A DNA stretch of 6,746 nt from assembly GCA_903837815.1 (NCBI GenBank), contig CAILWD010000392.1, positions 1 to 6,746 on the forward strand, given 5' to 3'. Below, piece by piece: positions 6,474 through 6,746 of the stretch (positions within the stretch are counted from its first letter, which is position 1; each line of letters begins with the position of its first letter). Under the pieces are notes generated by a model, which was given only the letters and a program-made list of their open reading frames with translations, made no database searches and was not told the DNA's origin. Origin of the DNA: an uncultured Chloroflexota bacterium. GTDB lineage: Bacteria > Chloroflexota > Anaerolineae > Anaerolineales > Villigracilaceae. Made by a program: the position numbers and the translations under genes.

Positions 6474-6550
6474 ACAATTTACGATTTCAGATTTACGATT
6501 TTGGATTGACCAATTACTGACCACTGAAAACTGTTCACTGATTACTGCTC
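6474..6550. repeat. In-phase degenerate heptamer tandem array, 11 units
   Basis: Seventy-seven bases between ccmB and ccmC divide into exactly eleven 7-bp units read on the plus strand. From 6474 to 6501 the units follow NNNATTT (ACGATTT twice, plus ACAATTT and CAGATTT); the units TGGATTG and ACCAATT form a transition; from 6516 to 6550 five units share ACTGNNN. Both halves keep the same 7-base register. GC by hand count is about 35%, clearly below the flanking genes. The array begins immediately beside the ccmB stop (6551-6553) and ends 3 bases from the ccmC ribosome-binding site. No hairpin or gene of its own is evident. Similar degenerate heptamer repeats (STRRs) are known from cyanobacterial intergenic DNA. 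Confidence 0.85.
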
Positions 6551-6746
6551 TCACTCTTCGACCACATAATCGAACACCATAAACGCGACGGCGATGAAGA
6601 CCACGTCGTAGACGAGAAGGATATTGAACGGGGTGAGGACTTCCGAAAATTCCGCGCCTGCCAGCAATCCGTTGCTGACTTTGACCGCCGCCAGCAACAC
6701 GGGGATGGCAACGGGGAAAAGCAGAATCGGCAGCAACACTTCGCGG
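6551..6746 (-). CDS. ccmB: Heme exporter protein CcmB, C-terminal fragment
   Basis: The frame is open to the right window edge (the first complete codon ends at 6745), so the gene is 5' truncated and only about 64 residues of a protein usually near 220 are seen. The visible part reads REVLLPILLFPVAIPVLLAAVK, the characteristic REXLLPXLLFPVXIPVLXAAV segment of CcmB, followed by a loop with SNGLLAGAEF and a last hydrophobic helix ending in FDYVVEE. CcmB is the membrane half of the CcmAB ABC transporter, whose ATP hydrolysis releases heme-loaded CcmE from CcmC. A GTG at 6739 is an internal codon of this helix, not a start. The ccmA gene is expected just outside the window. The gap to ccmC is 91 nt, unusually long for this operon, and is filled mainly by the heptamer array. 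Confidence 0.9.
   Translation of the reverse strand, partial: REVLLPILLFPVAIPVLLAAVKVSNGLLAGAEFSEVLTPFNILLVYDVVFIAVAFMVFDYVVEE

Noticed and set aside
6460..6477. TTG start for ccmC at 6477
   Set aside because: It would extend the protein by six residues into the heptamer array, while the ATG at 6459 has an ideal AGGAG site.
1..6746. CRISPR array, tRNA/rRNA, insertion sequence or phage-defence genes
   Set aside because: No spaced direct repeats of 25-40 bp, no transposase or nuclease motifs and no tRNA-like cloverleaf were seen. The only repeats are the short period-7 elements.

Overview
The window holds two convergent gene blocks separated by a shared hairpin terminator. The organism is a bacterium with moderately GC-rich coding DNA, no sign of phage or plasmid genes, and a System I (Ccm) cytochrome c maturation operon. 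The mix of a DUF115 protein, a GT39-type membrane transferase with a DFHPSRQLR loop motif, CcmB/C/D and period-7 intergenic repeats would fit an environmental Chloroflexota (Anaerolineae-like) genome. That assignment is inference from general resemblance, and no search was run.

Left block, plus strand (1-5550). It reads as one long cell-surface glycan or precursor cluster: a 5'-truncated D-2-hydroxyacid dehydrogenase (1-696), a classical SDR oxidoreductase (700-1479), two small four-helix membrane proteins of unknown function (1551-1958 and 1955-2299), a DUF115/MptE-like protein related to Maf-type sugar transferases (2296-3117), a GT39/PMT-like integral membrane glycosyltransferase (3143-4618) and a GT2 glycosyltransferase (4615-5550). 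Three junctions are ATGA stop/start overlaps (1955, 2296 and 4615), so translation is probably coupled. The only breaks are a 71-nt gap at 1480-1550 and a 25-nt gap at 3118-3142 that holds most of a perfect 22-bp palindrome. A plausible reading is that the two dehydrogenases make or modify a hydroxy-acid or sugar precursor, and that the three transferase-like proteins build or attach a glycan at the membrane. The substrate cannot be read from the sequence.

Right block, minus strand (5599-6746). This is the end of a ccm operon read right to left: the C-terminus of CcmB (cut by the window edge), CcmC with its tryptophan-rich WWTWD motif and two candidate heme-ligand histidines, and a 50-residue CcmD. 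These are the haem-handling membrane subunits of cytochrome c maturation. The operon ends at the terminator after ccmD, with no ccmE or ccmF following in this direction.

The least expected non-coding structure is a 77-bp run of eleven in-phase 7-bp units (6474-6550) that fills almost all of the ccmB-ccmC gap. A second, unrelated period-7 element (AACGTTN x3, 3110-3130) lies between the DUF115 and GT39 genes. Both look like short degenerate heptamer tandem repeats confined to intergenic DNA.
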